64,000 bases of DNA from Candidatus Lachnocurva vaginae (GTDB lineage: Bacteria; Bacillota; Clostridia; Lachnospirales; Lachnospiraceae), in NCBI GenBank assembly GCA_011082265.1, contig CP049781.1, positions 682,001 to 746,000 of the forward strand. The letters are read 5' to 3'. Within the stretch, counting starts at the first letter, position 1, and each line of letters opens with the position of its first letter. Under the pieces are notes generated by a model, which saw only the letters and a program-made list of their open reading frames with translations, made no database searches and had not been told where the DNA came from. Below are positions 7,690 through 15,880 of this stretch, one piece after another. Both the position numbers and the translations under genes were made by a program.

Positions 7690-9312
7690 ATGAAAATGAG
7701 AATGAAAAGGATAACGGGATTTTTCCTTTCTCTAGTAATGGTTATGGGTTTTCTGCCTTTAAATCCAATAGTTAGCTATGCAAATGACAATGCAAGTGGC
7801 GATGTAAAGATAGATGATAAAAACTTTCCGGATCCCACATTTAGAGATTATGTAAGTCAAAATTTTGATAAAAGTCATCATCATGATGGCAAGTTAAGTC
7901 AGAACGAGTTAGATGATGTTAAAAAGATTGGGATAAACAACACATCAGTTACTTCTTTACAAGGAATTGAATATTTTAAAAATCTTGATTTTTTGGATTG
8001 TTCTAGAAACAAGATAACGAGTTTGGATGTAAGTAAAAACATAAATCTTTGTATGTTGGATTGTTCTAGAAACAATCTAACGAGTTTGAAGCTAGGTAAC
8101 AACACAAATCTTCGTATGTTGTATTGTTCTAGAAACAATCTAACGAGTTTGAAGCTAGGTAACAACACAAATCTTCGTATGTTGAATTGTTCTGGCAACC
8201 AGCTAACGAGTTTGGATTTAAGTGGAAACACAATGCCTATTTCATTGAGTTGTAATAATCAACAATACAATATAACAGTAATTAAGGGCATAAGAAAATT
8301 TAAATATAGCGACTTCCCAGGACGTTTTGACAAAGACAAAGTTAAGTCACTAGTTGGAGCAACTCTTGGCGATGATGCTCTTATAGTTAATGATGATAAT
8401 CCAAGTGTAGTAACTTACAAATATAAAGTTGGCGACAGAAACAATCAGGAGATGAGTGTCAAATTAAATGTTACCTATTTTGACCCAGATTTGGTACGAG
8501 ATATAAAAGTAAAAAAACAGCCTACAAAGCGAGTCTACACGGACGGAGAAAACCTAGATTTAACAGGACTTGTTGTAACATTAACAGACGAGCACAGCGC
8601 AACAGTAGACGTACCATTTTCAGAGTTTCAGACATATGGAATCAAGGCAACTCCTGATAATGGAACAGTATTAAAGCTAGGCCATAATGGAAATCCTGTT
8701 AAGTTAACGAGAGGAAACTTGACTGCAACTACAAGTGCTTTGAAGGTGAAGGCAAAAGAATCTATTCCAACTCATGTAGGAGGTGGTTCTACTTCTACTT
8801 CTACTTCTGGTTCTGGTTCTGCCGGTGGTTCTGCTGGTGGTTTTAGTGCGGGTATGAACTATTATGCGCCTACTACTGTTGATAAGGGCGAATTGAATAT
8901 TCAGATTGATAGTGCTGAAAGTGATTCTAAGCCTGGCTATGCTGGAGATGGATCTGGTGCGGCCGTTAAGCAGGCGGCGGATAGGTTAGGTGATGCTTTG
9001 GCGCAGGCTAAGCGTGTTGCGGCTAATCCAAACGCAACGCAGGCTCAGGTGGGCGCATCTGCACGCAAGCTTGCGGATGCTCGTAAGGCGCAGCATGAGA
9101 AACCAGATCCTAAGCCACATCATGAGAAACCAGATTCTAAGTCGCATCATGAGAAACAAGCTCCTAAGTCGCAGACTAAAAAGCGTATTGGTATGATTCA
9201 TAAGACAGACAAATCAGTATCGTTTGCAGGCTTGATTGCAGTGCTTGTAGGCTCGATTGCAGTGATTGGCTTCTCTATTGCGGGATTTGCAATTCTTCGA
9301 AGAAGAAAATGA
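7690..9312 (+). CDS. Secreted LRR / Ig-like / FIVAR-like surface protein with C-terminal membrane anchor
   Basis: A 540-aa predicted surface protein. The signal peptide spans about residues 1-31 (cut after SYA). An EF-hand-like segment (D/N-rich, DGKLSQNELDD, ~60-76) precedes four 21-residue leucine-rich repeats (102-185; LxCSxNxLTSLxLxxN). A bacterial Ig-like domain follows (about 275-358, DIKVKKQPTKRVYTDGE onward), then a Gly/Ser linker, a FIVAR-like helix (NPNATQAQV), three 9-residue HEKPDxKxH repeats and a final transmembrane helix with RRRK. No LPXTG motif precedes that helix, so sortase attachment is unlikely and membrane anchoring is inferred. GGAG lies five bases before ATG 7690. The last 550 nt are visibly richer in G+C than their surroundings, which suggests domain acquisition. 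The ligand is unknown. Confidence 0.8.
   Translation: MKMRMKRITGFFLSLVMVMGFLPLNPIVSYANDNASGDVKIDDKNFPDPTFRDYVSQNFDKSHHHDGKLSQNELDDVKKIGINNTSVTSLQGIEYFKNLDFLDCSRNKITSLDVSKNINLCMLDCSRNNLTSLKLGNNTNLRMLYCSRNNLTSLKLGNNTNLRMLNCSGNQLTSLDLSGNTMPISLSCNNQQYNITVIKGIRKFKYSDFPGRFDKDKVKSLVGATLGDDALIVNDDNPSVVTYKYKVGDRNNQEMSVKLNVTYFDPDLVRDIKVKKQPTKRVYTDGENLDLTGLVVTLTDEHSATVDVPFSEFQTYGIKATPDNGTVLKLGHNGNPVKLTRGNLTATTSALKVKAKESIPTHVGGGSTSTSTSGSGSAGGSAGGFSAGMNYYAPTTVDKGELNIQIDSAESDSKPGYAGDGSGAAVKQAADRLGDALAQAKRVAANPNATQAQVGASARKLADARKAQHEKPDPKPHHEKPDSKSHHEKQAPKSQTKKRIGMIHKTDKSVSFAGLIAVLVGSIAVIGFSIAGFAILRRRK
7993..8244 (+). repeat. Four 63-nt leucine-rich repeat units
   Basis: Units start at 7993, 8056, 8119 and 8182. 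The second and third differ at a single base (GAT versus TAT in codon 2), which implies recent duplication. Confidence 0.9.
9094..9174 (+). repeat. Three 27-nt repeats encoding HEKPDxKxH
   Basis: Units 9094-9120, 9121-9147 and 9148-9174 are tandem in-frame copies in the stalk just before the C-terminal transmembrane helix. Confidence 0.85.
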
Positions 9313-9369
9313 TGGAAGAAAACAATAAGTAGGCACTGCTTGTTTTAAGTAACCGGCATTGTTTATGGA

Positions 9370-9405
9370 AGGTGGCTCCGGCGATATGTTAGAGCCATCT
9401 TTTTG
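9370..9405 (+). terminator. Terminator after the surface-protein gene
   Basis: AGGTGGCTC pairs with GAGCCATCT (one G-U) and is followed by TTTTTG. Confidence 0.8.
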
Positions 9406-9437
9406 TATGTCATCTTGTGAGTATGATGCTCCGAGCT

Positions 9438-9583
9438 AAAGTTTCAGGGTTCAGAGGCAAAGTTTCAGGGTTCAGAGGCAAAGTTTCAGGGTTCAGAGGA
9501 ATAGTTTCAGGGTTCAGGGAAAGGTTTCAGAGTACAATGTTAAAGTTTCAGAGTTCAAAGGCAAGGTTTCATTGTATCCAACA
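9438..9583 (+). repeat. Tandem array of a 21-nt unit, about seven copies
   Basis: Unit AAAGTTTCAGGGTTCAGAGG plus C. The first two copies are identical, the third differs by one base, and copies four to seven decay progressively. An ORF of 90 codons (9417-9689) stays open through it as SGFRGKV heptads, but has no ribosome site and runs into a terminator stem, so I do not call it a gene. The rest of 9313-9749 has no gene. Confidence 0.9.
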
Positions 9584-9610
9584 CGTGATGAAACTAGAAA
9601 AAATATTAAA

Positions 9611-9681
9611 AAGAAAAGTGCAACACTTTCTAGAGTCGCAGAAAAAGCTATTCAAAAGCAGTTGTACTTTTCTTATTTTTT
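9611..9681 (+). terminator. Long hairpin and T-run downstream of the 21-nt array
   Basis: AAGAAAAGTGCAAC (9611-9624) pairs with GTTGTACTTTTCTT (9661-9674) across a 36-nt loop and is followed by ATTTTTT. The large loop makes terminator function only moderately likely. Confidence 0.5.
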
Positions 9682-9749
9682 ACAATTAACGAAAATATAA
9701 ATTTTAAATATGTAGATAATAAAATAAGTTATATAATTTAATTCTTATC

Positions 9750-10457
9750 TTACATACCGAAATAAAACCTCACAAACAAGGATGCACAAATAGCTCCTGC
9801 ATAAGGTGCAAGTCCCGGAATTAAAAGGCCGTATTTCCAGTCATTATTTGTCTTATTTTTAATTGGAAGTATCTGATAAGCAAGACGAGGACCTAAATCA
9901 CGGGCAGGGTTCATTGCAAAACCAGTAGGACCGCCGAGTGCCATACCTATTGCCCAAACTAAAAGTCCAACACCTATAGGAACAAGCTTAGGACTATTTT
10001 TTACAAAAGCAAAAATTGCAACGATAAATACAAATGTTGCAAAAAATTCGACGAAAAAGTTTCTTGGTAAATTTCTTATTATAGGGTTTGTTGAGAAGAT
10101 ATTTCTTACTTTTACAGGGTCAATGTCCTCTGACGCATCAAATTCATCTTTGTAAAGTAAATAAGCAATTATAGCTCCAACGCATCCTCCGAGACATTCT
10201 ACAATTGTGTAAGGAATGAAGTAGGACCAAGGAATTAATCCCAATATAGCTTGAGAAAAAGCCATAGCAGGGTTTATACATACATCTCCGAATATGGTAA
10301 GCGTTATTGTTATACCAAATCCCCATGTTGTTATGGCAAATATATGTCCTGAGCCACGGTACTTTGTATTTCTAAGTACTTCATCGCAATGTACTCCGAC
10401 ACCGAAAATAATCATTAGTGCCGTTCCTAAAAATTCTGCTAATAATTTGGAAGTCAT
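9750..10457 (-). CDS. glpF: MIP-family channel (glycerol facilitator / aquaporin)
   Basis: Six-helix major intrinsic protein (235 aa) in the cytoplasmic membrane, passing water or small polyols such as glycerol. Both pore-lining NPA motifs are present (residues 62-64 and 183-185). The second is followed by R-D (NPARDLGPRL), the Asp typical of glyceroporins rather than strict water channels, which favours glycerol uptake. The start is fixed by AAAGGAGA seven bases upstream. A perfect 9-bp inverted repeat lies about 40-70 nt upstream. No glycerol kinase gene is adjacent, so the substrate is inferred from the motif alone. Confidence 0.85.
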   Translation of the reverse strand: MTSKLLAEFLGTALMIIFGVGVHCDEVLRNTKYRGSGHIFAITTWGFGITITLTIFGDVCINPAMAFSQAILGLIPWSYFIPYTIVECLGGCVGAIIAYLLYKDEFDASEDIDPVKVRNIFSTNPIIRNLPRNFFVEFFATFVFIVAIFAFVKNSPKLVPIGVGLLVWAIGMALGGPTGFAMNPARDLGPRLAYQILPIKNKTNNDWKYGLLIPGLAPYAGAICASLFVRFYFGM

Positions 10458-10494
10458 TTTTTCTCCTTTAATAAAAACCTGATTAAAAAAAACA

Positions 10495-10525
10495 TAATGC
10501 TAGTTAATATTGATAGCTAGCATTA
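10495..10525 (-). promoter_or_regulatory. Inverted repeat upstream of the MIP channel gene, possible operator
   Basis: TAATGCTAG (10495-10503) and CTAGCATTA (10517-10525) are perfect 9-bp arms separated by 13 nt. There is no T-run. Position fits an operator or mRNA leader hairpin; the regulator is unknown. Confidence 0.4.
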
Positions 10526-10685
10526 GAGCGTGCAACTTTAACAGTATATCACAAAAAGAAAGAAGATTAGATATTTTTTTTTATATATTTTTAATGTATG
10601 ATTAAAAAACGAAATTATATATAAAAAAATTCTTAAAATGATTTTTAATATAAAAAGTAAATGCCTTGACAAGGAGGTTAAAATT

Positions 10686-11507
10686 GTGAAAAAAAAATTA
10701 TTATTAATGGGGGATATGGTTGGAAATGGTAATATTGCATTATCAGTAATGATTCCGATATTAACACAGATGAAGTATGAAATTTATAATATACCTACAT
10801 CATTCATATCAAATAATTTTAACTATGGAAAATTTTCAATCCTTGATACCACAAAATATCTAAAAGAAACTATAGAAGTTTGGGAAAAATTGGATTTTAA
10901 ATATGATGCTATTTTTGTAGGATATATAGCTTCATCAGAACAAGCAAATGTTATTATAGATTTTTGTAAAAAGAAAGCCGTTGAAAATAATATTATTTTT
11001 ATCGATCCTATTATGGCAGACAATGGAACGCTTTATAATGGAATAGGAGAAGATACAGTGAGAAATATGAAAAAACTTATTTCTGTTGCGGATTATATTA
11101 TGCCTAATTATACAGAAGCTTCATATCTTTCAGGTATTAAATATGAAAAAGATGGATTATCGATAGAAGATTATCATAATATGATAGATATATTAAGAGA
11201 GTACGGTGTAAAGTCAGTTATTATTACAAGTGCAAAAGTAAAAGGTGAGAATAATAGATGCAGTATAGGATATGATATAAAAGAAAATAGTTATTTTAAA
11301 ATTGATTATGATGAAATAAATACTATAGTATATGGCACTGGAGATATATTTTCATCCTTATTCATAGGTAAAATGATGTCAGGAGAAAATATGTATAATT
11401 CAACCAAATATGCAATGGATACTGTAAGAGAGATGATAAGCCTTAATATAGATGATAGTGATTTACATAGAGGAATACCTATAGAAAAGATCCTTGACTT
11501 ACTATAG
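10686..11507 (+). CDS. Pyridoxal/pyridoxamine kinase-like protein
   Basis: Ribokinase-fold kinase of the PdxK/PdxY type (273 aa), expected to phosphorylate pyridoxal or pyridoxamine with ATP to make vitamin B6 cofactor in the cytosol. Visible motifs are LLMGDMVGNGNIALSV near the start (substrate pocket), FIDPIMADNGTLYNG, DYIMPNYTEASYLSG and the anion-hole GTGDIFSS near the C-terminus, with the catalytic Asp. GTG 10686 is chosen because AAGGAGG lies eight bases before it; the ATG at 10638 has no such site. Divergent from the MIP channel gene. Confidence 0.85.
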   Translation: MKKKLLLMGDMVGNGNIALSVMIPILTQMKYEIYNIPTSFISNNFNYGKFSILDTTKYLKETIEVWEKLDFKYDAIFVGYIASSEQANVIIDFCKKKAVENNIIFIDPIMADNGTLYNGIGEDTVRNMKKLISVADYIMPNYTEASYLSGIKYEKDGLSIEDYHNMIDILREYGVKSVIITSAKVKGENNRCSIGYDIKENSYFKIDYDEINTIVYGTGDIFSSLFIGKMMSGENMYNSTKYAMDTVREMISLNIDDSDLHRGIPIEKILDLL

Positions 11508-11555
11508 AGTATTAAATACTGAAGGAGAAAAAGTCTGCCAAGTGTAAATAATATA

Positions 11556-11584
11556 TTGATATTGTATTTTATTTATGATAGATT
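11556..11584 (+). promoter_or_regulatory. Promoter of secG
   Basis: TTGATA (11556-11561), 17-bp spacer, TAGATT (11579-11584), 33 nt before the secG start. Confidence 0.45.
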
Positions 11585-11617
11585 AGATGTGTGTAAATTT
11601 TATTTGGAGGTATTACT

Positions 11618-11872
11618 TTGAACTTGGAATTGTTGAAAACTATAGTTACAATAGTATTTGCTATTATAAGCATAATTATAACGGTCATAATACTTATGCA
11701 ACAGGGAAAAGATGTCGGACTGGGTTCGTTAGGAGGTCAGGCACAGATAAGCGACAGTTACTGGTCTAAAAATAAAGGACGTTCAAAAGAGGGTGTGCTC
11801 ATCAAAGTAACGACATTACTCATTGTTCTTTATTTTATTTTAGCTGCGGTCCTGAACATAGGAAGTTTTTAA
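11618..11872 (+). CDS. secG: Preprotein translocase subunit SecG
   Basis: Small accessory subunit of the SecYEG channel in the cytoplasmic membrane, 84 aa. Two transmembrane helices (about 5-27 and 58-80) flank a loop with the SecG hallmark GLGSLGGQAQ. The TTG start at 11618 follows TGGAGG with seven bases of spacing. secG next to rnr and smpB is a classic Firmicutes order. Confidence 0.92.
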   Translation: MNLELLKTIVTIVFAIISIIITVIILMQQGKDVGLGSLGGQAQISDSYWSKNKGRSKEGVLIKVTTLLIVLYFILAAVLNIGSF

Positions 11873-11885
11873 ATTGTATTAAAGT

Positions 11886-11916
11886 GGCCATCGCATAAGC
11901 GGTGGTCTTTATTTTT
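11886..11916 (+). terminator. Terminator after secG
   Basis: GGCCATCGC, loop ATAA, GCGGTGGTC (two wobbles), then TTTATTTTT. rnr starts only about 30 nt later, so some read-through or a compact promoter is needed for rnr. Confidence 0.7.
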
Positions 11917-11943
11917 AAATTTACACATGTTTTAGTTTAGTAT

Positions 11944-14031
11944 ATGGAGAACAAATTGAGAAAGACACATAAAAATAGAAAATATAGAATTTCTAAGAAA
12001 AAGAAGAAGAATTTAAAAATTGAAAAAGATTACTTGTTTAAGGACGCTAAAAAAGCTAAAGTAAAAAACCAAAGTTCAAAAGAGGAAGAAAGAGGAGAAA
12101 AAACTGCTCTTACAGGAAAACAGTTATCAGGTATTTTTTCTTCAAATAAAAATGGATTTGGATTTGTTAGAGTAGAAGGATATGAAAAAGATTTTTATAT
12201 ACCGGAAAAGTATACAAATTTTGCAATGAATGGCGATACTGTTTTAATTACAGTTTTAACTACTCCTATAGGCAAAAGAACAGAAGCAAAGGTTGAAAAA
12301 ATAACAGAGCATTCTACAGATAGAATTGTAGGATCTTTTGTGCAATCAAAGGAATTCGGATTTGTAATTCCTGATGATAAAAAGATAAAAGAGGATATAT
12401 ATATTCCTAAAGATTCTTTTTTAGGTGCAAAAAGCGATGATAAGGTAGTAGTAGCTTATACAAAATATGCTGAAGATAAAAAGAAACCGGAAGGCAAAGT
12501 AATAGAAGTCATAGGGAATAAATATGACTGTGGTATAGACATATCATCAATTTTAAAAGAGCATAATGTGCCGGATGTATTTTCAGATGAAGTTATATCT
12601 GAAGCACAGAAAGTAAATAAGCCAGTAGGAATTCTAAAAAGAAGAAAACGACTTGATTTAAGAAAAACTCAAATGGTTACTATTGACGGTGAACATACGA
12701 AGGATTTTGATGATGCAGTTTCAATTTCAGTTGAGGATGATAAATTTATTTTGGGTGTACATATTGCTGATGTAACAGAATATGTTAAAGAAAATGGGAA
12801 TTTGGATAAAGAAGCACTTAAAAGAGGAACATCCGTATATTTATGTGACAGAGTAGTTCCTATGCTTCCCAAAGAGCTTTCAAATGGAATCTGTTCTTTA
12901 AATGAGCATGAAGACAGACTTGCTTTAAGCTGCATTATGACATTTAATGAAAAAGGAGACATAATAGATTCTGAGATTGTTGAAAGCGTTATAAATATTA
13001 ATCATAGAATGACTTACCATGATGTAAGTGCAATTATTGCAGGAGACGAAGCACTTATACTTAAATATAATGATATGTACGAAATGTTTTTACAGATGGA
13101 TAAACTTTCAAAAATCATCCGTAGAAATAGAAAAAAAGAAGGCTGCATTGATTTTGAGTCAAAAGAAGCTGAAATAGTATTTGATGAAACAGGCTTTCCT
13201 ATAGATGTAAAGCAAAGAGAAAGAGATGAAGCTGCTCTTATGATAGAAGATTTTATGATTTCTGCAAATGAAACTGTTGCAAAAACTTTCTATGATAAGC
13301 ATATTCCTTTTTTATATAGGACTCATGGAAATCCTGACCAGGAAAAAATAGAGTCTTTAAATGAATTTTTTGCTTCAATAAGTTTTGGTGTGCATATAAA
13401 ATCAGCTGATGTAAAGCCTAAAGATATTCAGGAAATTTTAAATAAAGCAAAAGGCAAATCGGAAGAGGGAATTATAAGTAATCTTATTTTACGGTCTATG
13501 CAAAAAGCTGTTTATAACGTGTCTTGTGAAGGGCATTTCGGACTTGCAACGAAATATTATTGTCATTTTACATCTCCTATAAGAAGATATCCTGATTTGC
13601 AGATTCATAGAATTATAAAAGAATATCTTCACAAAAAATTGAATGAAAAGAGAATAAATCATTATAATTCAATTTTAAATCGTGTAGCTGAGATAACGAG
13701 TGTAACAGAGCGTCGTGCGGATGACTGTGAAAGAGAAGCCGAAAAAATGAAAATGGCTGAATATATGTCGTCTAAGGTTGGTGAAGTATTTGACGGTATT
13801 ATTACGAGTACGACCAATTTCGGATTTTATGTAGAGCTTTATAATACGATTGAAGGTATGGTTCATGTTTCTTCATTGAAAGGAGATTATTATTCTCTTA
13901 ACGAGGTTAATCAGGAGCTTGTCGGTGAAAGAAGTGGGAAAGTATTTAAGGTTGGGCAGGAAGTTGTAATAAAAGTCATAGGAGCTGATAAATATAGCGG
14001 TACTATTGATTTTGAACTCGTAGAAAAATGA
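11944..14031 (+). CDS. rnr: Ribonuclease R
   Basis: 3'-5' exoribonuclease of the RNB family (695 aa), which degrades structured RNA and acts with tmRNA-SmpB in clearing faulty mRNA. Domains in order: a Lys-rich N-terminal tail, cold-shock OB folds (about 65-220), the RNB catalytic domain with metal-binding Asp residues in IDGEHTKDFDDAVSI (about residue 242-256), HIADVTEYV and the FTSPIRRYPDLQIHR segment, and a C-terminal S1 domain (about 615-692). ATG 11944 has no ribosome site. TTG 11956, in frame and six bases after GGAG, may be the true start. Confidence 0.95.
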   Translation: MENKLRKTHKNRKYRISKKKKKNLKIEKDYLFKDAKKAKVKNQSSKEEERGEKTALTGKQLSGIFSSNKNGFGFVRVEGYEKDFYIPEKYTNFAMNGDTVLITVLTTPIGKRTEAKVEKITEHSTDRIVGSFVQSKEFGFVIPDDKKIKEDIYIPKDSFLGAKSDDKVVVAYTKYAEDKKKPEGKVIEVIGNKYDCGIDISSILKEHNVPDVFSDEVISEAQKVNKPVGILKRRKRLDLRKTQMVTIDGEHTKDFDDAVSISVEDDKFILGVHIADVTEYVKENGNLDKEALKRGTSVYLCDRVVPMLPKELSNGICSLNEHEDRLALSCIMTFNEKGDIIDSEIVESVININHRMTYHDVSAIIAGDEALILKYNDMYEMFLQMDKLSKIIRRNRKKEGCIDFESKEAEIVFDETGFPIDVKQRERDEAALMIEDFMISANETVAKTFYDKHIPFLYRTHGNPDQEKIESLNEFFASISFGVHIKSADVKPKDIQEILNKAKGKSEEGIISNLILRSMQKAVYNVSCEGHFGLATKYYCHFTSPIRRYPDLQIHRIIKEYLHKKLNEKRINHYNSILNRVAEITSVTERRADDCEREAEKMKMAEYMSSKVGEVFDGIITSTTNFGFYVELYNTIEGMVHVSSLKGDYYSLNEVNQELVGERSGKVFKVGQEVVIKVIGADKYSGTIDFELVEK

Positions 14032-14093
14032 TTACTAATTATAAGATAAGATTACTAATTATTTATAAGATAAGATTACTAATTATAAGATAA
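14030..14093 (+). repeat. Three direct repeats between rnr and smpB
   Basis: GATTACTAATTATAAGATAA occurs at 14030-14049 and 14074-14093. A 24-nt version with a TTAT insertion occurs at 14050-14073. The first copy overlaps the rnr stop codon. Confidence 0.85.
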
Positions 14094-14139
14094 AGCATTT
14101 ATAATAAAGTTTAGTAAATATAGTATGTTGGAGATAAAG

Positions 14140-14613
14140 ATGGCTGAAAGCAAAAGAATGATAGCCAATAATAAAAAAGCAAAGCATGATTATTTCCTTT
14201 TGGAATTTTACGAAGCCGGCATAGAACTTGTAGGGACGGAAGTAAAATCCCTTCGTAATGGAAGATGTAGTATTAAGGAATCTTATATTGAGATAAATGG
14301 AGGAGAAATATTTATATTGCAGATGCATATTCCTCCATATGAACAAGGAAATATATTTAACCTTGATCCGATTAGAAAAAGAAGGCTTCTTTTACATAAA
14401 AATGAAATTTTAAAATTACTTGGAAAAATTAAAGAAAAAGGATTTACAATTGTGCCGGTTGAAGTTTATTTTAAAGGTTCAAAAGTTAAAGTTTCAGTTG
14501 CTCTTGCAAAAGGTAAAAAGCTATATGACAAGAGACGTGATATAGCAAAAAAAGATCAAAAGAGAGAAGCACAAAGAGATTTTAAAGTAGTTCTAAGAAT
14601 GAACCGTTCGTAA
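14140..14613 (+). CDS. smpB: SsrA-binding protein SmpB
   Basis: Binds the tRNA-like domain of tmRNA and brings it to stalled ribosomes for trans-translation. The 157-aa protein has the SmpB beta-barrel core (NNKKAKHDYFLLEFYEAGI, GTEVKSLRNGRCSIKESY) and the basic C-terminal tail (KGKKLYDKRRDIAKKDQKR) that enters the mRNA channel. ATG 14140 is preferred over ATG 14125 because TTGGAG lies six bases before it. The ssrA gene is 1.5 kb away on the opposite strand rather than directly downstream. Confidence 0.95.
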   Translation: MAESKRMIANNKKAKHDYFLLEFYEAGIELVGTEVKSLRNGRCSIKESYIEINGGEIFILQMHIPPYEQGNIFNLDPIRKRRLLLHKNEILKLLGKIKEKGFTIVPVEVYFKGSKVKVSVALAKGKKLYDKRRDIAKKDQKREAQRDFKVVLRMNRS

Positions 14614-14762
14614 TATTTATAAAAAGAATATATTATAAAAAAATAAATAATATTTGTCACAAAATTGATAATTAGTACACATATTATTATCAAAGCATAT
14701 AAATTAGCTAACAAGTTTGTTTTTTGTATTTCATATACCCCGTCTCCTTTCTTTAATAATAA

Positions 14763-14870
14763 TGCAGGTCCTTACATATGTTTTAGAACAGACTAAGACG
14801 TCACGGGGATATGTAAGCTGCATAGGGACTAAGATAGGCTGAGGGGCGGTTCGATTCCGCCCGAGTCTCT
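14763..14870 (+). ncRNA. Unidentified structured RNA-like element
   Basis: ATGCAG and TTACATAT (14762-14779) pair with ATATGTAA and CTGCAT (14809-14823) as 8 + 6 bp with a small internal loop. The 29-nt apical loop contains ACAGACTAAGACG. Downstream, GGGCGG-TTCGATT-CCGCCC (14844-14862) is a perfect 6-bp stem with a 7-nt loop like a tRNA T-arm, and AGGGACT can pair with AGTCTCT to enclose it. I do not recognise a family. It lies in the 340-nt gap 14614-14953, which has no gene. Confidence 0.35.
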
Positions 14871-14953
14871 TTTAATAATAGTTAAGTATTTTTTTACCCA
14901 AATTGGATTTTTATAATTAAAAGTGCAAAAGTAGGGAGGCTAAATGAAAGAAA

Positions 14954-15715
14954 ATGAAAGAAAATGAAATTCCAATTTTAGAGTATGATTCTGATCCGAA
15001 TGCAGTCATTATGCCAAATCATGGCAATCTTTCTATTAAATTACCACGTAAAGCAGTTTTCGCTTTTTTAGGAGATTATATTGATAAATATGCTTTAAGT
15101 AGAGGAGCTACAGTTATAGCAAATTTTGATTCTGCAACTAAAAGATATCCAATATATCTTTTATGTGAAAAAGGAAAAAATGTATGCTTAGTACAAGCTC
15201 CTGTAGGAGCTTCTTGTGCAGTTCAGCTTTTAGATTGGCTTATTTCTTATGGCATTAGAGAGGTTATTAGTGCTGGTTCTTGCGGAGTATTAGTTGATTA
15301 TCCTGAAAATTTATTTCTAGTTCCATATCAAGCATTAAGAGATGAAGGAACATCATATCATTATTTACCTCCCAGTCGTTATGTAAATATAAATGAAAAG
15401 GCAAAAGAGGCTATTATTTCTACACTTAAAGAACATAACTTGCCTTATTCAGAAGTTAAGACTTGGACTACAGACGGCTTTTTTCGTGAAACTAAATCAA
15501 AAGTTTTATTACGTAAGAAAGAAGGAATAGAAGCTGTTGAAATGGAGTGCTCTGCTTTAGCTAGTTGTGCTAAAATGCGTGGAATCTTATGGGGAGAAAT
15601 TTTATATACAGCAGATACTTTATCTGATATTTCAAATTATGATGAGCGTAATTGGGGTGAAGATTCTATAGAATATGCGATAGAGCTTTGCTTACAAGCC
15701 GTACTACGAATTTAA
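14954..15715 (+). CDS. Nucleoside phosphorylase family protein
   Basis: A 253-aa member of the PNP/UDP phosphorylase superfamily, which cleaves the glycosidic bond of nucleosides with phosphate. Visible features are the glycine-rich phosphate/ribose segment (VQAPVGASCAV), AGSCGVL, the base-pocket segment TTDGFFRET and the diagnostic EAVEMECSAL, where Met-Glu binds ribose. It is most like the uridine-phosphorylase branch, but the substrate cannot be fixed by eye. AGGGAGG lies 14 nt before ATG 14954. A duplicated ATGAAAGAAA places an out-of-frame ATG at 14944, closer to the ribosome site. It stands alone, with terminators after it. Confidence 0.8.
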   Translation: MKENEIPILEYDSDPNAVIMPNHGNLSIKLPRKAVFAFLGDYIDKYALSRGATVIANFDSATKRYPIYLLCEKGKNVCLVQAPVGASCAVQLLDWLISYGIREVISAGSCGVLVDYPENLFLVPYQALRDEGTSYHYLPPSRYVNINEKAKEAIISTLKEHNLPYSEVKTWTTDGFFRETKSKVLLRKKEGIEAVEMECSALASCAKMRGILWGEILYTADTLSDISNYDERNWGEDSIEYAIELCLQAVLRI

Positions 15716-15807
15716 TTTTATTAAAAAAGGCATCACCACATTGTTCTATTGATATTTATACTTAAATAATATAACATTTTATTTGATTGTACCATCATAT
15801 TAAAGCA

Positions 15808-15841
15808 AAAAAAAAGAGACTTTAATTAGTCTCTTTTTTTG
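15808..15841. terminator. Bidirectional terminator after the nucleoside phosphorylase gene
   Basis: AAAAAAAGAGACT, loop TTAATT, AGTCTCTTTTTTT: perfect stem with A and T tracts on either side. Confidence 0.9.
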
Positions 15842-15880
15842 TCCTATAAGCAAAAAGTAATTATAAAAGTAATTACAATT

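Noticed and set aside
7899..8231. Minus-strand frame over the LRR repeats
   Set aside because: Arises from the periodic repeats; no ribosome site and the plus frame is well supported.
8765..9312. LPXTG cell-wall sorting signal
   Set aside because: The helix and basic tail are present but no LPXTG-like motif precedes them.
9438..9583. CRISPR array
   Set aside because: Units abut with no spacers and no cas genes are nearby.
9417..9689. 90-codon frame across the 21-nt array
   Set aside because: No ribosome site or promoter; the repeat length is a multiple of three, so openness is expected; its end runs into a hairpin stem.
11587..11769. 60-codon frame overlapping secG
   Set aside because: Out-of-frame shadow; SecG is certain in the other frame.
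14785..14840. Group I intron core
   Set aside because: ACAGACTAA and CTAAGATA recall the R and S elements, but the P7 pairing has a mismatch at the guanosine site and no P3 partner was found upstream.
14790..14869. tRNA gene at the T-arm-like hairpin
   Set aside because: Only five acceptor pairs can be drawn and no D-arm or anticodon arm fits.
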